Assembly (NCBI RefSeq): GCF_000013725.1
Contig: NC_007955.1
Span: 527,579-591,578 of the forward strand
Reading direction: 5' to 3'
DNA length: 64,000 bases
Source: Methanococcoides burtonii DSM 6242
GTDB taxonomy: Archaea > Halobacteriota > Methanosarcinia > Methanosarcinales > Methanosarcinaceae
Part shown: piece by piece, positions 1-9,833 of the stretch
Layout: every line of letters starts with the position of its first letter
Numbering within the stretch: the stretch's first letter is position 1
Program-made: the position numbers and the translations under genes
The notes under the pieces: model-generated
The model's input: only the letters and a program-made list of their open reading frames with translations
Told to the model about the DNA's origin: nothing
The model's database searches: none

Positions 1-764
1 AATCTATCGAGAACATCGATCCGGTTTATCACTCACTGATAATACCGGCTGCCGAGTTCATGATCAAGTATAGGGATCCTTCTACTGGACTCCCAAAACC
101 CAGTTATAATCTGTGGGAGGACAAAAGAGCGGTTCACAGCTATACATGTTCGACAGTGTATGCGGGACTCATATGCGCTGCCAACTTTGCAGCAATGTAT
201 GGAGACAATGACCTCGCAGAGAGCTATAACACGGCTGCCATGGAAATAAAAAAGGGGATCGAGAATCACCTGTATGATAAGGAACTGGGAAGGTTCCTGC
301 GAAGCATCAGCCCGAGGGATGAAACCGTAGATGCCAGTCTCTACGCCGTATCTCAGTTCGGGGTGCTCCCCCCCGACGATGCCAGAGTGGTTAGCACTAT
401 GAAAAGTGTAGAAAGCATACTGTCAGTGAAGACTGAGGTAGGAGGCATCGCTCGCTTCTATAAGGATAAATATCAAGAAGTTGCACAATACGATCCGGAG
501 ATCATTCCAGGCAATCCCTGGTTCATATGTACCTTATGGGTAGCGCAGTGGCATATACAGATGGCAAAGAGCATCGACGACTTGCAAAAAACAAGGGAGA
601 TAATACTATGGACCACAGAGAGGGCTACAGAAACCGGGATGTTGGCAGAACAGCTGAATCCATTTGATGGGAGTCCTTTAAGCGTAAGTCCTCTTACTTG
701 GGCACATGCCACTTTTGTACTAACTGTCATGGCCTTTGTCGAGAAAGCAAGATCACTGGAGTAA
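1..764 (+). CDS. GH15-like glucoamylase/trehalase family protein, C-terminal part
   Basis: The reading frame is open from the left window edge, so the gene begins upstream; an ATG at 60 is internal. The visible ~254 residues look like the C-terminal (alpha/alpha)6 barrel of a glycoside hydrolase family 15 enzyme: an LWEDKRAVHSYTC stretch, a DASLYAVSQFG stretch and a GNPWFICTLWVAQW segment with aromatic residues typical of this fold. Family members hydrolyse alpha-glucosidic bonds (glucoamylase, trehalase). No substrate can be assigned from this fragment. Stop is TAA. Confidence 0.75.
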   Translation, partial: SIENIDPVYHSLIIPAAEFMIKYRDPSTGLPKPSYNLWEDKRAVHSYTCSTVYAGLICAANFAAMYGDNDLAESYNTAAMEIKKGIENHLYDKELGRFLRSISPRDETVDASLYAVSQFGVLPPDDARVVSTMKSVESILSVKTEVGGIARFYKDKYQEVAQYDPEIIPGNPWFICTLWVAQWHIQMAKSIDDLQKTREIILWTTERATETGMLAEQLNPFDGSPLSVSPLTWAHATFVLTVMAFVEKARSLE

Positions 765-1216
765 ACATAGTTAAACATCGATTTCCGATATACTATGCAA
801 GATGATATTATGATTAATAACAAAGAAATAAAAGAGATAAAGGATCATTTCAATAAGGGCATAGGAGCCAATTATAAGAGAATACCACTTTTTCGGTAAT
901 TCTCGTCCCCCATAAGTCCCCAAACTCGCTTTGCATTATAGACTCCCACACCCATTTACTATATTGGTTTATAGGTTAAAAGCAATTACGATAAAATGCT
1001 TAATTATTTTAAAAGTTAGTTATCTTCTTGTAACTATATTCGAAATTAAAATGAAATGATTGCTTGAAAACAGTAGTGGATAGTGAAGAGAAAATGCCCC
1101 CATTTCCTTTTTAAAATTTCAAAAATTTGAATGGAAGTACCATTTTGCACCTAAAATCATCTCAAGAAAATATTACATGCGTATATTTATTAAGCAATGT
1201 AAACATATGTTAATCA
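765..1216. other. intergenic region with dispersed repeat copy R1
   Basis: No convincing gene. It contains repeat copy R1 (906-973) and an AT-rich stretch before marC with archaeal promoter-like sequence around 1170-1190. I see no clear RNA gene other than the repeat. Confidence 0.5.
906..973 (+). repeat. dispersed ~70-bp repeat, copy R1
   Basis: Shares the ordered blocks CCCCCAtaAGTCCCC, AAACTCGCTT, CACACCCAT and AcATTGGTTTaTAGG with copies near 4655 (same strand) and 25350 (opposite strand). The blocks keep order and spacing while the sequence between them varies. All three copies are intergenic. It could be a small-RNA family or the remnant of a short mobile repeat; I cannot tell which. 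Confidence 0.6.
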
Positions 1217-1855
1217 ATGGATTCTGTGGGTTATTTTATTTATTCATTTATCACATTGCTCGTCATTGTGAGCCCTATTACCGCAGTAATTACATTTATA
1301 ACGCTCACCAATAGTCTGACTCTGGATGAAAAGAATGTAATTGCAAAAAAATCGGTTGCTCTGGCTTTTGTCATTGCCGTAATTTTCATGTTTACGGGAA
1401 ACATTATTTTGGATGTTCTTGGGATAAGTCTTGATTCACTGAAAGTTGCTGGTGGTCTGTTACTGATCATGATAGCTTTTGAAATGATGCAAGCTAAGAC
1501 CTCAAGAGAAAGCATTACTGATAAAGAGATGGATGAATCTTCTAAACGTGAAGATATCTGGATATTCCCAATTGCCATGCCTATACTAACAGGGCCTGCC
1601 ACAATAACAACAGTCATAGTTCTTACAGAGACTGCTGGATTAGTTCAGCAAAAAACGCTCATTATGCTCGCATTGGTACTAACTTATTCAATAACCCTGG
1701 TAACATTTCTATTTTCCAGAAGAATACACAAAAAAATGGGATACAATGGAATGCTGGTACTTACCAGACTGTTTGGCCTGTTCCTGGGTGCAATTTCAGT
1801 GAGTATGATCGCCAGTGGGATCTGGGGACTTTATTTGAGTCTGAATCCACTATAA
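1217..1855 (+). CDS. MarC family integral membrane protein
   Basis: 212 residues with about six hydrophobic helices, matching the usual length of the MarC/UPF0056 family. Family-like features are the N-terminal segment with VSPITAVITF, a central charged loop (about residues 95-112) and the IAMPILTGPATITTVIV segment that follows it. The transported substrate of archaeal MarC proteins is not established, and the family's old link to multiple antibiotic resistance should not be transferred. It stands alone, with long intergenic regions on both sides. Ends with TAA. Confidence 0.88.
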   Translation: MDSVGYFIYSFITLLVIVSPITAVITFITLTNSLTLDEKNVIAKKSVALAFVIAVIFMFTGNIILDVLGISLDSLKVAGGLLLIMIAFEMMQAKTSRESITDKEMDESSKREDIWIFPIAMPILTGPATITTVIVLTETAGLVQQKTLIMLALVLTYSITLVTFLFSRRIHKKMGYNGMLVLTRLFGLFLGAISVSMIASGIWGLYLSLNPL

Positions 1856-2338
1856 GTATAACCACTAAAATCTTTTGGAGAGATCGATGTTGATTTCTAT
1901 CCTGAATCTTTTTCTTTCACCAATATTAAGAATTATTTTTCAACTTTCATTCATATAGCCGAAAGTTACCCCACTGAATAACCAATTAGGACATATACAA
2001 AAATGTATGATCCATAAATTTACTCAAAGGGGTTGATAACATAAAAGATACATTCTCAGCTTAGAAGCTATGCTTTAGAAAATACGCACAATGTCTGGGA
2101 ACTTATCGATAAGATGTTTGTTGAAGGACCAGATAGAAGAAAACAGTAAAAGAGTGCAGAAACACAGGGACCATACAACTCCTGAACAGTTGGTTGAGAA
2201 TCTGATGAATATTTTTGGCATATGTTATCAACTCTGTTACCAATTTAGATATATTAGTATTCAATCATGGGGTCAAAAACCGTTATCAATCAATAAACCA
2301 ACTTTCAAGAATATATCATAACACAGGAGAAATGAAAC
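1856..2338. other. gene-poor stretch upstream of the NrdD-like gene
   Basis: A 76-residue open frame at 2091-2321 shows no recognisable domain or convincing ribosome binding site, and I do not call it. A GGAG-type ribosome binding site at 2326-2330 precedes the ATG at 2339. Confidence 0.45.
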
Positions 2339-2695
2339 ATGTCAAATTCACAAACAATGTCAACAGAAGAGCTTTTTGCACTCCCAAAGAATGAATTCAT
2401 TAACAGGTGCAAAGAATGGTGCAATGAGTTCAATGATGGACAACCTATGAAAACAAATGAAGATAATCCATGCCCGGTTCACGCATGGGTAGCACTTAAT
2501 GGAAAGAAATGCGCTCATGAGACCGTTGCCAACATTGCACAGTGTCCCATATGCGATCAACCTGCGTGCCCGGATTGTATGAATCACAATGTCCACCAAC
2601 TCTCAAGAGTAACTGGATATATATCCAATGTTAGTGGATGGAATGCTGCAAAAAAGCAGGAACTTAAAGACCGTGTGCGATCTGATATGAAATGA
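2339..2695 (+). CDS. small NrdD-like protein (zinc site plus glycyl-radical-type C-terminus)
   Basis: 118 residues. The C-terminal half carries four-cysteine pairs (CPICDQPACPDC) followed by SRVTGYISNVSGWNAAKKQE, closely resembling the C-terminal end of class III anaerobic ribonucleoside-triphosphate reductase (NrdD), where RVxGY carries the glycyl radical and the cysteines bind zinc. The ~600-residue catalytic barrel is absent, and this is too short to be a reductase by itself. It may be a split or stand-alone partner module such as a spare glycyl-radical domain, or a reduced paralogue. The N-terminal half has further Cys residues (RCKEWC, NPCPVH, KKCAHE). No adjacent nrd gene is visible. 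Ends with TGA. Confidence 0.7.
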   Translation: MSNSQTMSTEELFALPKNEFINRCKEWCNEFNDGQPMKTNEDNPCPVHAWVALNGKKCAHETVANIAQCPICDQPACPDCMNHNVHQLSRVTGYISNVSGWNAAKKQELKDRVRSDMK

Positions 2696-3248
2696 TGGGA
2701 TTTACATGCTAATGGATTATTAGGAATCAAAGTAATCCAACTTTTCTTTTTATACTCAACTCGCTCACTTCCATACATGAGCTTCATCGATCTCCTATTC
2801 TCATTTTCTCATTTTCTCATTTTCTCCAAAACCTGATAAGAAAGCAACTGCAACATAGTCAGTAGGTGCACTCCCCGAAACAAGTCAATACGACAATCTA
2901 CTACAACAACAGTCCACGCCACTCTACTCAGAAAATCAGCTATCCGACTATTGTTGATGGCAGGAAGACAACTCGCAGTGTTCCAAACTTTGGATTCAAC
3001 TTCAACCAGTCACTGATAACAAGATTCATGCTGTAGTCATACAGTTCTGGTTCGATCAGGTTACTGTGGTTAAAGAACCTTATGCTGCACTGTTTTACAA
3101 TGGGTTTAAAGAGGGAGTCTTTCCTCTGCCTTCCTTTTGTTAACAATTACTTGTTGAATAACTATTTCATTACTATGTATGTATGTATGTATTTTATAGT
3201 TTAATCTAAATTAAAAAAGATTATATAGCAGCTACTTTTAGTATAAAC
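2696..3248. other. intergenic region with short tandem repeats
   Basis: Contains an imperfect TCATTTTC tandem run (2801-2825) and a TATG tetranucleotide run (3174-3192) just upstream of the serpin promoter region. A minus-strand open frame at 2940-3146 has coding-like composition but no recognisable family; it may be a gene remnant. Confidence 0.5.
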
Positions 3249-4517
3249 ATGCACAAATTCAAAATTATTTTTGTACTCATATTGAGCACGTTTGTATTGT
3301 TTTCAGTGGGATGTGTTGAAAATTCAATTGTAACTGAAGAGAAAATCATAGATATTGAGTCAGTTGAAAAATATGATCTTGTAGCTGCAAACAATGCATT
3401 TGCATTTGATATGTATTCAATCTCTAAAAATGAAAATGAAGGGAATGTTCTTTTTTCACCATATAGCATATTCAGTGCAATATCAATTTGTTATGAAGGA
3501 GCAGAAGGATCAACAAAGAAACAAATTGCAGATGTATTTGGTTATCCTTTAGAGAAAATTGTTCTTGAAGCAAATTCAAAAAAACTGATGAATGAGCTAT
3601 ATCTTGAAGATGAGAACAATGCTTTAAAAACTGCAAATGCACTTTGGATTAAAAAAAATTATCTTTTGAATGAGCAATATGTATTCAACGTTGAAACATT
3701 CTATGGAGGATTAGTCAAACCACTCGATTTTATAAATAAACCGGAAGATTCCAGAAATACCATTAATTTGTGGGTAGAAGAGAAAACCAGTGGAAAAATA
3801 AATGAAATGGTTACAGAAGGTGGAATAAGTCCAGCTACACTTATGATGATTACCAATACCGTTTATTTCAATGGAACATGGTATAATCAATTTGAACCAC
3901 GCAATACAAAACAAGAGCAATTCTATCTTTCAAATGGCCAGAGTAAAACAGTTGACTTCATGACTGCCAATGAAGTATTCAATTGCGCAGAAGATCATAG
4001 TGCAAAAATTGTGGAATTGCCATATCGGGACAATAATATTAGTATGTACATCGTACTTCCAAAAGAAAATAATATTTCTAATTTTGAAAGTAGTTTTACC
4101 ATAGATAAGTATACTGAATTGAAGTATAATATGTCAAAACAGCAAGGAGAAATATGTCTTCCCAAATTTACGTATTCGACAAATTCTGAACTCGTAACTT
4201 CTTTGCAGGATTTAGGTATGACCGATGCTTTTAACATTATGACTGCAAATTTTTCTGGATTATATAATAGTGAAAAATACCAAAAAGAAAACTTAGCAAT
4301 ATCCGGGATTAATCACAAGGCAGTTATTGATGTAAATGAACAGGGAACCGAAGCAGCAGCAGCAACATTGGTATCTTTCTTTATGGGCTATTCTGCACCA
4401 AATTGGGAATTAAAAGCAGATCATCCATTCATGTTTTTTATTGAAGACAGAAACACAGAATGTATTCTTTTTATGGGAAAAGTTGAAAATCCAGATTATG
4501 AAGAAGTATCGGTTTGA
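3249..4517 (+). CDS. serpin family serine protease inhibitor, lipoprotein
   Basis: 422 residues. Residues 1-22 form a signal peptide with a lipobox-like end (LFSVGC), so the protein is probably lipid-anchored outside the cell. The rest is a full-length serpin: the LFSPYSIFSA segment near residue 75, NTVYFNGTW near 205, and the hinge EQGTEAAAAT near residue 367, whose small-residue run is the signature of inhibitory serpins. The reactive-centre loop continues through LVSFFMGYSAP, followed by the DHPFMFFIED strand. Methanosarcinales serpins are known, but targets are not established; it may protect surface proteins. Single gene, own promoter region, stop TGA. Confidence 0.92.
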   Translation: MHKFKIIFVLILSTFVLFSVGCVENSIVTEEKIIDIESVEKYDLVAANNAFAFDMYSISKNENEGNVLFSPYSIFSAISICYEGAEGSTKKQIADVFGYPLEKIVLEANSKKLMNELYLEDENNALKTANALWIKKNYLLNEQYVFNVETFYGGLVKPLDFINKPEDSRNTINLWVEEKTSGKINEMVTEGGISPATLMMITNTVYFNGTWYNQFEPRNTKQEQFYLSNGQSKTVDFMTANEVFNCAEDHSAKIVELPYRDNNISMYIVLPKENNISNFESSFTIDKYTELKYNMSKQQGEICLPKFTYSTNSELVTSLQDLGMTDAFNIMTANFSGLYNSEKYQKENLAISGINHKAVIDVNEQGTEAAAATLVSFFMGYSAPNWELKADHPFMFFIEDRNTECILFMGKVENPDYEEVSV

Positions 4518-5010
4518 TACATTCTTCAATTTAATTTTCCAGTTTGTGTGAAATTTACAAAAGAGATTACACATATATCCCTTTTGAACAGAGGTAAAGG
4601 ATTACTGTAACAATTGGCATGGGAACCATAATACTAAATCCACATATCGTGGATCCCCCACGTCGAATCCCCAAACTCGCTTAAAATAATACGGCTTCCA
4701 CACCCATGTAGTACATTGGTTTAGAGTCTAAAAAGGGTATCGATCATACAAAAATTATTAAATATATTTTCTTAAAGTTATTATTCAAAATAGTACAAAT
4801 GTTAGTAAGGAGATGGGTGAGAAATTATTAAAGGTGGTAATTAATCCAATCACAATCCGCTGACGGAAATCCTCTCCCTTCTCCCAGATTATAAATTGGC
4901 ATGTCGATTAAAACCGGTTGCGGTAGAATATGCAATAATTTCCAGTATTCATTTATATATTTTTAATGAATTCGTAAAGAGAAAAAAGTATCAGGAGTAT
5001 TTTACAAGAC
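4518..5010. other. intergenic region with dispersed repeat copy R2
   Basis: No gene recognised between the serpin and the ISH3-type element. Contains repeat R2 (4655-4733). Confidence 0.5.
4655..4733 (+). repeat. dispersed ~70-bp repeat, copy R2
   Basis: Same ordered blocks as R1: CCCCCACGTCGAATCCCC, AAACTCGCTT, CCACACCCATGTAGTACATT and GGTTT. The block containing GTAGTACATTGGTTT is nearly identical to copy R3 on the other strand at 25350-25422. Confidence 0.6.
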
Positions 5011-6268
5011 AATTTCAGTAGTTCTCTAATTTTGGCATAATTCACGAAATCAATACCATTCGGCACATTAATATACCTTTAAAATGCCCTTTCCATGTTA
5101 TCACGACTAGAATTAACACCTGCTCACTGTATCAAAACGGTTCTACCACCACTTCTGGACAACATTCCCATTTCAATAAATGGATCACTTACTCCTAAAG
5201 ACCTTTTCACTAATGTTCTCGGAATGTCCACCGATAAACTTTCAATCCATTCAATTGGTAAACAATATCATAAGACTCCATGTGAAACATCGATGAGATA
5301 TCATTTGCATAAGATTGATTTCGATCAGCTCATTGAAAACAATGCAAAGATTCTCTTGCAATCATCCCACTAAACCCTTGATTCAAATAAAAAGTATGAT
5401 CTTGCAATTGATTATACAAATGATCCATACTATGGAAAAGTGGATGCTATCAATGAGAACTATGTGATTCGAGGACAAGCTAAGAAATCAACAAACTCAT
5501 TCTACTCTTACATTTCTCTTTGCATCATAAACAAATACACAAGATTTACAATTTCCATGTTGCCTGTAGAAAAAGGCAGAACGAAGACAGATTATCTTAA
5601 ATATTTCATAGATCTAGTTGATAAAATCAATCTTAAGACCAATGTTCTTTGTTTGGACCGAGAATTTTACTCCAGAGACGTTTTTGCATTTTTACAGGAG
5701 AATGAGATTCCACATATTACTCCTGTTGTAAGGATGGGAAAAAGAATAAAGGATCTTCTTGATGGAAATAAAAAACGTTATGAGAAGTACGTTATGAAGA
5801 ATAAGAAAGGAGATGTAGAACTTGATATTGCTATTGATGTTAAGTATCTGAAAGGAAAGAGAGGGAAAAATGGTTGTGAGAATTTAGGGTTTGTTGTTTA
5901 TGGAATTGATTGGGAACCAGGAAAGATTAGCACGATCTACAGGAAACGATTTACTATTGAATCATCATATCGAATGCGGAATGTGGTGAAACCGAAAACA
6001 TCTTCAAGAAATCCAATGCTACGATATTTCTATGCGTTGATATCATTTATGCTGAAAAATGCATGGTTATCGATTCAGAGAATGCATTTTATGAAGGTGA
6101 AAAGGGGACCGAAAACGATAGAAGAAGATGTTTTTAGATTTGATTTATTTGTTCACTTTATTGAGGTATGGGTGAGAAAAAAGTTGAAAGTAAAGTTAGT
6201 AGTGAAATGTTATAGGTAACCTTGCATGATTTATTTAGTGGAGGGAATATTAGTGAAGTACTGAAATT
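5011..6268 (+). mobile_element. ISH3-type insertion sequence, copy 1
   Basis: Comparison with the inverted second copy (28219-29475) sets the ends: shared sequence begins AATTTCAGTAGTT and ends AAGTACTGAAATT, giving short imperfect terminal inverted repeats. The element is 1258 bp, one base longer than copy 2 because of one T in the right end. Flanking GAC occurs at both sides (5008-5010 and 6269-6271), a possible 3-bp target duplication. Confidence 0.85.
5095..6219 (+). pseudogene. ISH3-type DDE transposase interrupted by an in-frame TAA
   Basis: Residues 1-92 (5095-5370) are followed by TAA at 5371-5373, after which the same frame stays open through DLAIDYTNDPYYGKVDAINE and on to 6219. The DYTNDPYYG and VIRGQAKKSTNSFYSYIS segments, and CLDREFYS further on, are typical of ISH3-family DDE transposases of methanogens and haloarchaea. 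The second copy at 28267-29391 encodes the same protein and the same TAA, so the nonsense codon predates duplication. The element therefore moved with trans-acting transposase, or the two parts can work together, or the region was duplicated by recombination. Confidence 0.85.
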
Positions 6269-6530
6269 GACTAATGCAAAGAGATTGCAGGTCCTCAAAC
6301 AGATCGGTGGCATTAAGACTGATGTTCAATCAGCTGCTGAACAGGCTGGCTTTGGATCACTTGAGTTGGAGAATTTCGATACTGCAGCTGCACCTGCGAA
6401 TGTGGGCAGCATTGTCAGTTCAGGAAAAGATGATCTCAAACCTTCCGATGAAGACGGCGACAAGCTTGCGGATTATCTTCTCAAGGCCTACGCCGATGCT
6501 CAAGCAGCTGTGGGTGACATGCTAGAGTAA
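6269..6530 (+). pseudogene. 3' remnant of an unidentified gene next to the ISH3-type element
   Basis: An open frame enters from the right end of the insertion sequence and reads TNAKRLQVLKQIGG, then an acidic stretch rich in Ala and Asp, ending with TAA at 6530. The track-like start at 6222 lies within the IS, so the native 5' end is lost or lies elsewhere; no matching 5' part is recognisable left of the IS. GC-rich third positions set it apart from the AT-rich flanks. Function not recognised. Confidence 0.5.
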
Positions 6531-6820
6531 TGCTGTGGGAATCATCGTGGTCAACTGGATTGTTTCAATCATTATCCCGGTTGCTTTTGTTGTGATATTC
6601 GGTGTTTAATGGAATGTTTTTGGTATTCAATGTAGTATTGGTATCTTCACGTCGACTATCAGATCATAAAAAATATGCAAAAATATTTTGACAACCAGTA
6701 TAATTTTTGTTGAATTGTATAAAACTATATCACAATGCCAACATTATACAAAAATAGTTATTAATACTTAAAATGGGTTTAATGTGTGGGAGTATATTCT
6801 AATAATAAAGGAGACATGAA
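6531..6820. other. AT-rich promoter region of the C39-like peptidase gene
   Basis: Strongly AT-rich; contains a TATA-like stretch around 6755-6770 and the ribosome binding site AAAGGAGA at 6808-6815, 6 nt before the ATG at 6821. Confidence 0.4.
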
Positions 6821-8029
6821 ATGAACAGAACAAATATATTAAGTATTTTATTGGTTTTGTGCATTGGCATTATGTTAACGGCTAATGTTAGTGCAAACCA
6901 GTTTGAAAAAACAGACAATCTGGACCCATTTTTTGTAACAATTGATAGTGCAGAGTTAATCGCCTCTCATTACAAACAACAAATTCAAACATCGGTTTCT
7001 GATTTTTCTGACTGGGAAAATGCAAAAATTGAATGCTCATCAACTTTGTATGATCTTGAAGGAAATCCGACTGTATATGCATTCGAAGTTTCTGACAAGA
7101 AGCAATATATGGGCTATATGTTGATATCTGCATCTAAAAGAAACTATCCAATTTTAGCATTTACTAAAAATGAAATTCCATTTGAAAATTCTGAAATGAA
7201 GAAAAAATCAATAGATAGTGCTAATCAATATATGTCAAAAGATACAATTGAGTATGAAAGCCCAAAGCAATTATACTTAGGTGGAACTTACTATCTCGAA
7301 GAATATGACCTGAAAGATAGAAATGGTATGACTAAAAACAAAATTATAGTTGACCTAATTACAGGGGAAGCAATTTCTAGTGATGAATTAGATTTGTTCT
7401 CTAATGAAAACGATGAATCTTTGCAATATAGCGATAAAGAAGAAATAACTGTTATGTGGGAGGAATTAGATGCACAAATTAGTTCAAGTGCATTAAATTC
7501 ATACTCTTATCTAACATATTCTGTAATGGACCATAAAATTGCTGGCGTTCCTTACTATGATTATTATCTAGGATGTACCCCTACTGCAGCTGCAAATGTA
7601 TTGGGATATTGGGAAGGAGGATCATATTCATCTTTACCTGAAGGAGATACATTGATTTCTGAATTAGCAACTGAAATGTATACTGATTCAGATGGGGTTA
7701 CATACACTCCATTAATTGATGATGGTATTGAAGATGTTTGTAGTAATCATGGATACAATAACTTTGATGCAACTAATGACTATTACTTATCGTGGAGCGA
7801 AGTAAAATCTGAAATTGATAGCAGTCGACCATTTATGATTAATATGAATAGTGGAGGATTGGCAAGTGGGAGAACTCAAGCGTATGGACAACACAGCGTT
7901 GCATGTACTGGTTATCTAGATTCCACTACTGATTATGTAATATTGCACGACGGTTGGTCTGGCACTGATGATCATTATCTGATATTTGGGAATTGGGGAG
8001 TAGCTGTTGCTACCTGGGTTAGACCCTAA
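6821..8029 (+). CDS. secreted C39-like papain-fold cysteine peptidase
   Basis: 402 residues with a signal peptide (residues 1-25, ending NVSA). After a ~200-residue propeptide-like region comes a C39/papain-like domain: catalytic Cys in YYLGCTPTAAANVLGYW (about residue 251), His in YGQHSVACTGY (about 365) and an Asp in YVILHDGWSG. This spacing fits Peptidase_C39_2-type domains found in secreted archaeal and bacterial proteins. Its substrate is unknown; extracellular action is inferred from the signal peptide. A membrane protein gene follows after 27 bp, suggesting co-transcription. Confidence 0.75.
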   Translation: MNRTNILSILLVLCIGIMLTANVSANQFEKTDNLDPFFVTIDSAELIASHYKQQIQTSVSDFSDWENAKIECSSTLYDLEGNPTVYAFEVSDKKQYMGYMLISASKRNYPILAFTKNEIPFENSEMKKKSIDSANQYMSKDTIEYESPKQLYLGGTYYLEEYDLKDRNGMTKNKIIVDLITGEAISSDELDLFSNENDESLQYSDKEEITVMWEELDAQISSSALNSYSYLTYSVMDHKIAGVPYYDYYLGCTPTAAANVLGYWEGGSYSSLPEGDTLISELATEMYTDSDGVTYTPLIDDGIEDVCSNHGYNNFDATNDYYLSWSEVKSEIDSSRPFMINMNSGGLASGRTQAYGQHSVACTGYLDSTTDYVILHDGWSGTDDHYLIFGNWGVAVATWVRP

Positions 8030-8056
8030 CCCACCTTTATTTTTTTAGGAGGTACA

Positions 8057-8617
8057 ATGTTTGAGCATATCAAGAATAAAAAGCTATTGATTTTATTGTT
8101 TGTTGCTTTTTTGGTTTTTGGATCTATCTTTATATTTAGCTCTTTTTACCGAATAGGACCTGGACTTCCCCCTGCTGAAGGTATGCCTGAATGGTATCTA
8201 ATTGACTCGAATACCTATGATTCGTTGTTCCCATTTATTTCAATTAACACAGCATCAGAAAGCCATTCGGATTCATTAGTCCTAATTGTTTGGTATTTCG
8301 AAAGAGAATTATTGTTTCAAGAAGCAAAAAAAACTCTACATGATTATTTGATAATAAATGGTAAAACAGAAAATATGCAACTTGACTTTACAAAAGAATT
8401 GGATACAACTGTCAATGCAACCAAATATGAAGGAAAGAAAACAGCTGGTTACTTCGTAGTTTACGAAAATCCATTTCTTGAGACAAGAGATGATTTTTTT
8501 ATAGTATACCACGGAACAACTGAAACACATAATTTCTCAGACCACGAAAGAGATTTGATGAAATTAATTTCTCAGTCATATTATAGTAATTCAGGAAAGG
8601 TAACCTCACTGAATTAA
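8057..8617 (+). CDS. single-pass membrane protein of unknown function
   Basis: 186 residues with one N-terminal transmembrane segment (about residues 9-29, LLILLFVAFLVFGSIFIF) and an extracellular mixed alpha/beta domain with no family I recognise. A strong ribosome binding site AGGAGGT (8048-8054) precedes the ATG. Its position 27 bp downstream of the C39-like peptidase suggests an operon and perhaps a role as partner or immunity protein; that is inference only. Stop TAA. Confidence 0.7.
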   Translation: MFEHIKNKKLLILLFVAFLVFGSIFIFSSFYRIGPGLPPAEGMPEWYLIDSNTYDSLFPFISINTASESHSDSLVLIVWYFERELLFQEAKKTLHDYLIINGKTENMQLDFTKELDTTVNATKYEGKKTAGYFVVYENPFLETRDDFFIVYHGTTETHNFSDHERDLMKLISQSYYSNSGKVTSLN

Positions 8618-9270
8618 TACTATTCAAGAACTGGTCTATAATATCATAAATTAGAATTAGTTGATTTCGAATAATAATGGGTAAAACAATGAAGTAAATT
8701 TAAGATGACCTGCAATAGTTGAACATTTCCCCCATCCAGTTCATAAGAACAAATATTCTAACAGCTATAAGATTAATCGTGTACTAATGTTATTTCAACT
8801 TTCCTTTTTATAACCTACTGCTAAACCTTGCATGTGCCTCTACTCCAACCATCCATTCTCATTGAAGAAGTTGAATCGAAGATTGATCAGCTTATCAATC
8901 CGATCAATCTGACTCAAGCCGCAGATATATCCTTACGTCTAGCAGCTGCATTCCTGGTAGGTTCAAATTATATCACTTCAACCATCACAAGTGGTCACTA
9001 TTATTTTGTACAGGGAGTTCACAGCACTGTTTTGCGATTGATTCCAATTCCTCCATTAGTTACATACTTTACTGATTATACCGACAATTACTACATGGGC
9101 TGATAAAAAATCAGTACATTGTCAGTAATTAAAAGGTGATCATCCCTCCTTTTTTTATTTTTTATTCCCTATGACATTTTTTTTAAATGGGTCTTTATTC
9201 TACGTGATTGAAAGAATTAGTATACAGCTTTCTCCAAAAATTATAAGTATCTTAAAAATTATCTTGTTAT
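8618..9270. other. intergenic stretch with possible transposase remnant
   Basis: AT-rich. The only candidate is the short frame at 8828-9103. A T-rich run (9149-9186) could act as a transcription terminator on the plus strand. Confidence 0.4.
8828..9103 (+). pseudogene. possible remnant of a transposase gene
   Basis: 91-residue frame ending TDYTDNYYMG, which resembles the DYTNDPYYG segment of the ISH3-type transposase in this window, preceded by a Leu-rich stretch that could be the transposase N-terminus with an internal deletion. The similarity is short and could be chance. Confidence 0.3.
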
Positions 9271-9657
9271 GTGGCTAGTAGAAATATGACAATAATTTTA
9301 GTTGGATTGCTTTTGGTAATGACAGGAATGATTGCATCCATCCACTATTCTGATTCACTAGTCTTTGCCATCGAAAATCATGGCAATGATAATCATACAA
9401 TTGAAGTGAAAATATTTAATGATGACAGCGACATGATATTTGCTGAGACATATTTAAGCGGTCCAAGCACAGGAATCTATGTTCCCATAAGTGCTTCTGC
9501 GTTAGGATCTTACAAATATATTGTTACAATGGATAATAAAATCACAAAAGAGCAAAATGTGCATAGATCATTTCCACGCCATCTTACTGTTGAAATTTAT
9601 GACGAGAATTCGACACGTTCTGATGAGACCCTTAGATTGAAATATTCTTTTGCATAA
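9271..9657 (+). CDS. small exported or membrane-anchored protein, unknown
   Basis: 128 residues starting at GTG. A hydrophobic segment at residues 6-24 (signal peptide or anchor) is followed by a beta-rich domain (IENHGNDNHTIEVKIFNDD, then alternating hydrophobic strands), reminiscent of small immunoglobulin-like extracellular domains seen in methanogen surface proteins. No family assigned. Transcribed alone. Stop TAA. Confidence 0.6.
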   Translation: MASRNMTIILVGLLLVMTGMIASIHYSDSLVFAIENHGNDNHTIEVKIFNDDSDMIFAETYLSGPSTGIYVPISASALGSYKYIVTMDNKITKEQNVHRSFPRHLTVEIYDENSTRSDETLRLKYSFA

Positions 9658-9833
9658 CTATCTGGCAAAATTATTATTTCAGGCCCTAACGAAATACAAA
9701 TGCTGTTTATCAGGACAATACATATCCAGTTCAATCTTCATGTTCTCGACCATGTGATCATCGGGGATGGCAGGTATATCAGTTTGAAAGAGGAAGGCTA
9801 CATAAACTAATGACTGAATTATTTTTTTACACT

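Noticed and set aside
2091-2321. 76-residue frame upstream of the NrdD-like gene
   Set aside because: No family, no ribosome binding site, odd composition; probably non-coding.
2940-3146. Minus-strand 68-residue frame before the serpin gene
   Set aside because: Somewhat protein-like (NLVISDWLKLNPKFG) but no family or start signals; may be a remnant, not enough to call.
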